Assembly (NCBI GenBank): GCA_964462685.1
Contig: CAYWYR010000013.1
Coordinates: forward strand, 1 to 64,000
Source: CAYWYR01 sp964462685
GTDB lineage: Bacteria; Bacteroidota; Ignavibacteria; Kapaibacteriales; UBA2268
Length of the DNA stretch: 64,000 nt
Direction: 5' to 3'
The notes below the pieces were generated by a model. The model saw only the letters and a list, made by a program, of their open reading frames with translations. It searched no databases and had not been told where the DNA came from. Numbering within the stretch: the stretch's first letter is position 1; every line of letters begins with the position of its first letter. The position numbers and the translations under genes are program-made. Shown here one piece after another: positions 62,782 through 64,000 of the stretch.

Positions 62782-64000
62782 CTATTTGAAACCTGTCTGT
62801 AATATCATATTATCAGTATTGGATTCCATATCTATTGAAACAGTACCACCTATTTTCCAGAACTGGACCAAGTTATCGTAATAAGGGCTGTTAAGATTGC
62901 CGCTAGTACCTCCGGGCATTGATACCTGCACTTTATCGGTTGCCATGTCGGCTATAAGCCTGTAAGATATACCTGTGGGTATTTCAGTTCTATCATTGAA
63001 ATAGGATACGGCATGGATATTCCCACGGATTTGATCCACCTCAACGATGTATGCTTTATCCAGTATATTAGTATCATTATCCAAACCGCCAAATGTACTT
63101 GGTATAGTATATGTAGATATATAATCCCGTTCTTTTCTATAATTTTCCAAATATGACACAATTATTCTCAGAAGATCGATCTCCTTTAAATTAAATTCTT
63201 CCCAATACTTTTCACTTGAAAGAAGATTCAATATTATCCTGTCGCTGATGCCGTTTTGCCATAGATAGTTAGCGACTCTTTTGTCAAATAACGAGACTAT
63301 ATATAGAGAGTGAAGTTCTTTCATCAATCCATACAAAAGATTATATTCATAGGATTCGGTATTGGCAATACCATTCCATTGTTTCAAAGTATCAAGTTTT
63401 GCTTGAAGATTGCCGGATACAGTTGTGGTATTGTCCTTGATAAGATCTACGATTTTCTCTGAGAACTCGTAATAGAAGCCTGAGAAAAGATCTTGGCTGA
63501 TCATATCCGCTTCTCTGTAGGAAAACTTCACTGATTCATCAATTAAGTTAGATAGTCTGTCTTTTCGGCTGTTATCATTATAAAAATAAGAACTCTTCAA
63601 ATCCTTATCGAAGGAAGAAGATATTAATCGATCCTCGGTAAGTTCTATCAGTCCTTCTCCTATACTTTTACTATTTCCATTGATTGGCTTTTTGTCAGAA
63701 AGCTCAGGCATATATACAAGTGTATCACCCAACCTAGCCGAAAAGATACTCCCATCTGCTGTAACTATCCCCAAATGAGCTGTAGGGTAACTATATACAG
63801 ATGTTGTTATATCTTTGATTTGGTCATAATTATCAGTTAAAATCAATTCAGAAAAAAATCTGATATGATCAGAATTACCTTCAGCTACCCATTCTGGAAC
63901 GATATTTTTATTTGTTTTTAAAGATTTTGTCGTTCCGTTATGGCTTTGGATATCGAATATACTTCCTTCAGGCAGTATATATCTGTTATCTGCTATCTGT
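62782..64000 (-). CDS. Penicillin acylase family protein, C-terminal part (5' end outside window)
   Basis: The open frame continues to the window edge, so this is the C-terminal about 405 residues of a larger Ntn-hydrolase. Features: AHLGIVTADGSIFSARLGD (yADxxGnI-like) and MPGGTSGNLNSPYYDNLVQFWKIGG near the end, typical of the penicillin amidase beta chain. The catalytic Ser and the alpha chain would lie beyond position 64000. Acylase, quorum-quencher or other amide hydrolase roles are possible. TTG 63846 is only an internal start candidate. Confidence 0.8.
   Translation of the reverse strand, partial: QIADNRYILPEGSIFDIQSHNGTTKSLKTNKNIVPEWVAEGNSDHIRFFSELILTDNYDQIKDITTSVYSYPTAHLGIVTADGSIFSARLGDTLVYMPELSDKKPINGNSKSIGEGLIELTEDRLISSSFDKDLKSSYFYNDNSRKDRLSNLIDESVKFSYREADMISQDLFSGFYYEFSEKIVDLIKDNTTTVSGNLQAKLDTLKQWNGIANTESYEYNLLYGLMKELHSLYIVSLFDKRVANYLWQNGISDRIILNLLSSEKYWEEFNLKEIDLLRIIVSYLENYRKERDYISTYTIPSTFGGLDNDTNILDKAYIVEVDQIRGNIHAVSYFNDRTEIPTGISYRLIADMATDKVQVSMPGGTSGNLNSPYYDNLVQFWKIGGTVSIDMESNTDNMILQTGFK

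Overview
The window looks like a chromosomal segment from a member of the Bacteroidota / Chlorobiota-Ignavibacteriota (FCB) group with fairly low GC. Four things point there: promoters of the TTTG-N20-TAnnTTTG type (three in tandem before a 16S rRNA gene), secreted proteins with type IX secretion (T9SS)-like C-terminal tails, many short-signal lipoproteins, and a suf operon and carotenoid genes of the kind found in that group. The sequence does not let me name a genus. No plasmid, prophage or CRISPR array is visible.

Layout. 1-1.0 kb: 5' part of a 16S rRNA gene (minus strand) with its leader and three tandem promoters. 1-4 kb: dps, two overlapping lipoprotein genes, a TRL-family lipoprotein gene broken by two stop codons, and mscS. 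4.1-4.7 kb: a 162-bp tandem repeat and an 11-bp phased repeat before bamD. 4.7-12.7 kb: bamD, an outer-membrane protein, then the minus-strand block pheT / long coiled-coil protein / zapA / probable 6S RNA / rny. 12.9-13.6 kb: remains of an antitoxin plus PIN-toxin pair. 13.7-21 kb: glyA, two secreted proteins, a P-type cation ATPase and def. 21.1-30.6 kb: an ECF sigma factor with a small zinc-finger-like anti-sigma protein, two large haem-binding poly-HAMP chemoreceptors, an HDOD protein and an AbiC-like membrane protein. 30.7-34.7 kb: zupT, a TPR protein and an acyl-CoA carboxylase subunit. 34.7-41 kb (minus): a TPR histidine kinase, recG, a small TPR protein, and the carotenoid genes crtYcd and crtZ. 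41.1-43.9 kb: a second ECF sigma factor, followed by a protein that joins an anti-sigma domain to an outer-membrane barrel, then a lipoprotein. 43.9-53.6 kb: radA, a lipoprotein, and a complete suf operon under an IscR-like regulator whose operator is visible. 53.6-61.3 kb: a thioredoxin-fold redox protein, a YacP-like nuclease, crtB / acyltransferase / glycosyltransferase / cruF, and a receiver protein with a CHASE-PAS histidine kinase-like protein that appears to lack an ATP site. 61.4-64 kb: cryptochrome/photolyase and the 3' end of a penicillin-acylase-family gene.

How the genes fit together. The two carotenoid groups (crtZ-crtYcd at 40-41 kb; crtB-acyltransferase-GT2-cruF at 55-58.6 kb) together suggest a cyclised, hydroxylated, 1'-hydroxylated and probably acyl-glycosylated carotenoid. 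crtI and crtE are not in the window. Photolyase, Dps, the redox protein and suf are consistent with a light- or oxygen-exposed life. The most unusual unit is the sigma factor at 41.2 kb with its double-membrane anti-sigma protein. It is divergent from crtZ and could carry an outer-membrane signal directly to RNA polymerase. Two essential-type genes, def and recG, have no ATG/GTG/TTG codon where their conserved N-termini begin, so rare start codons are likely.
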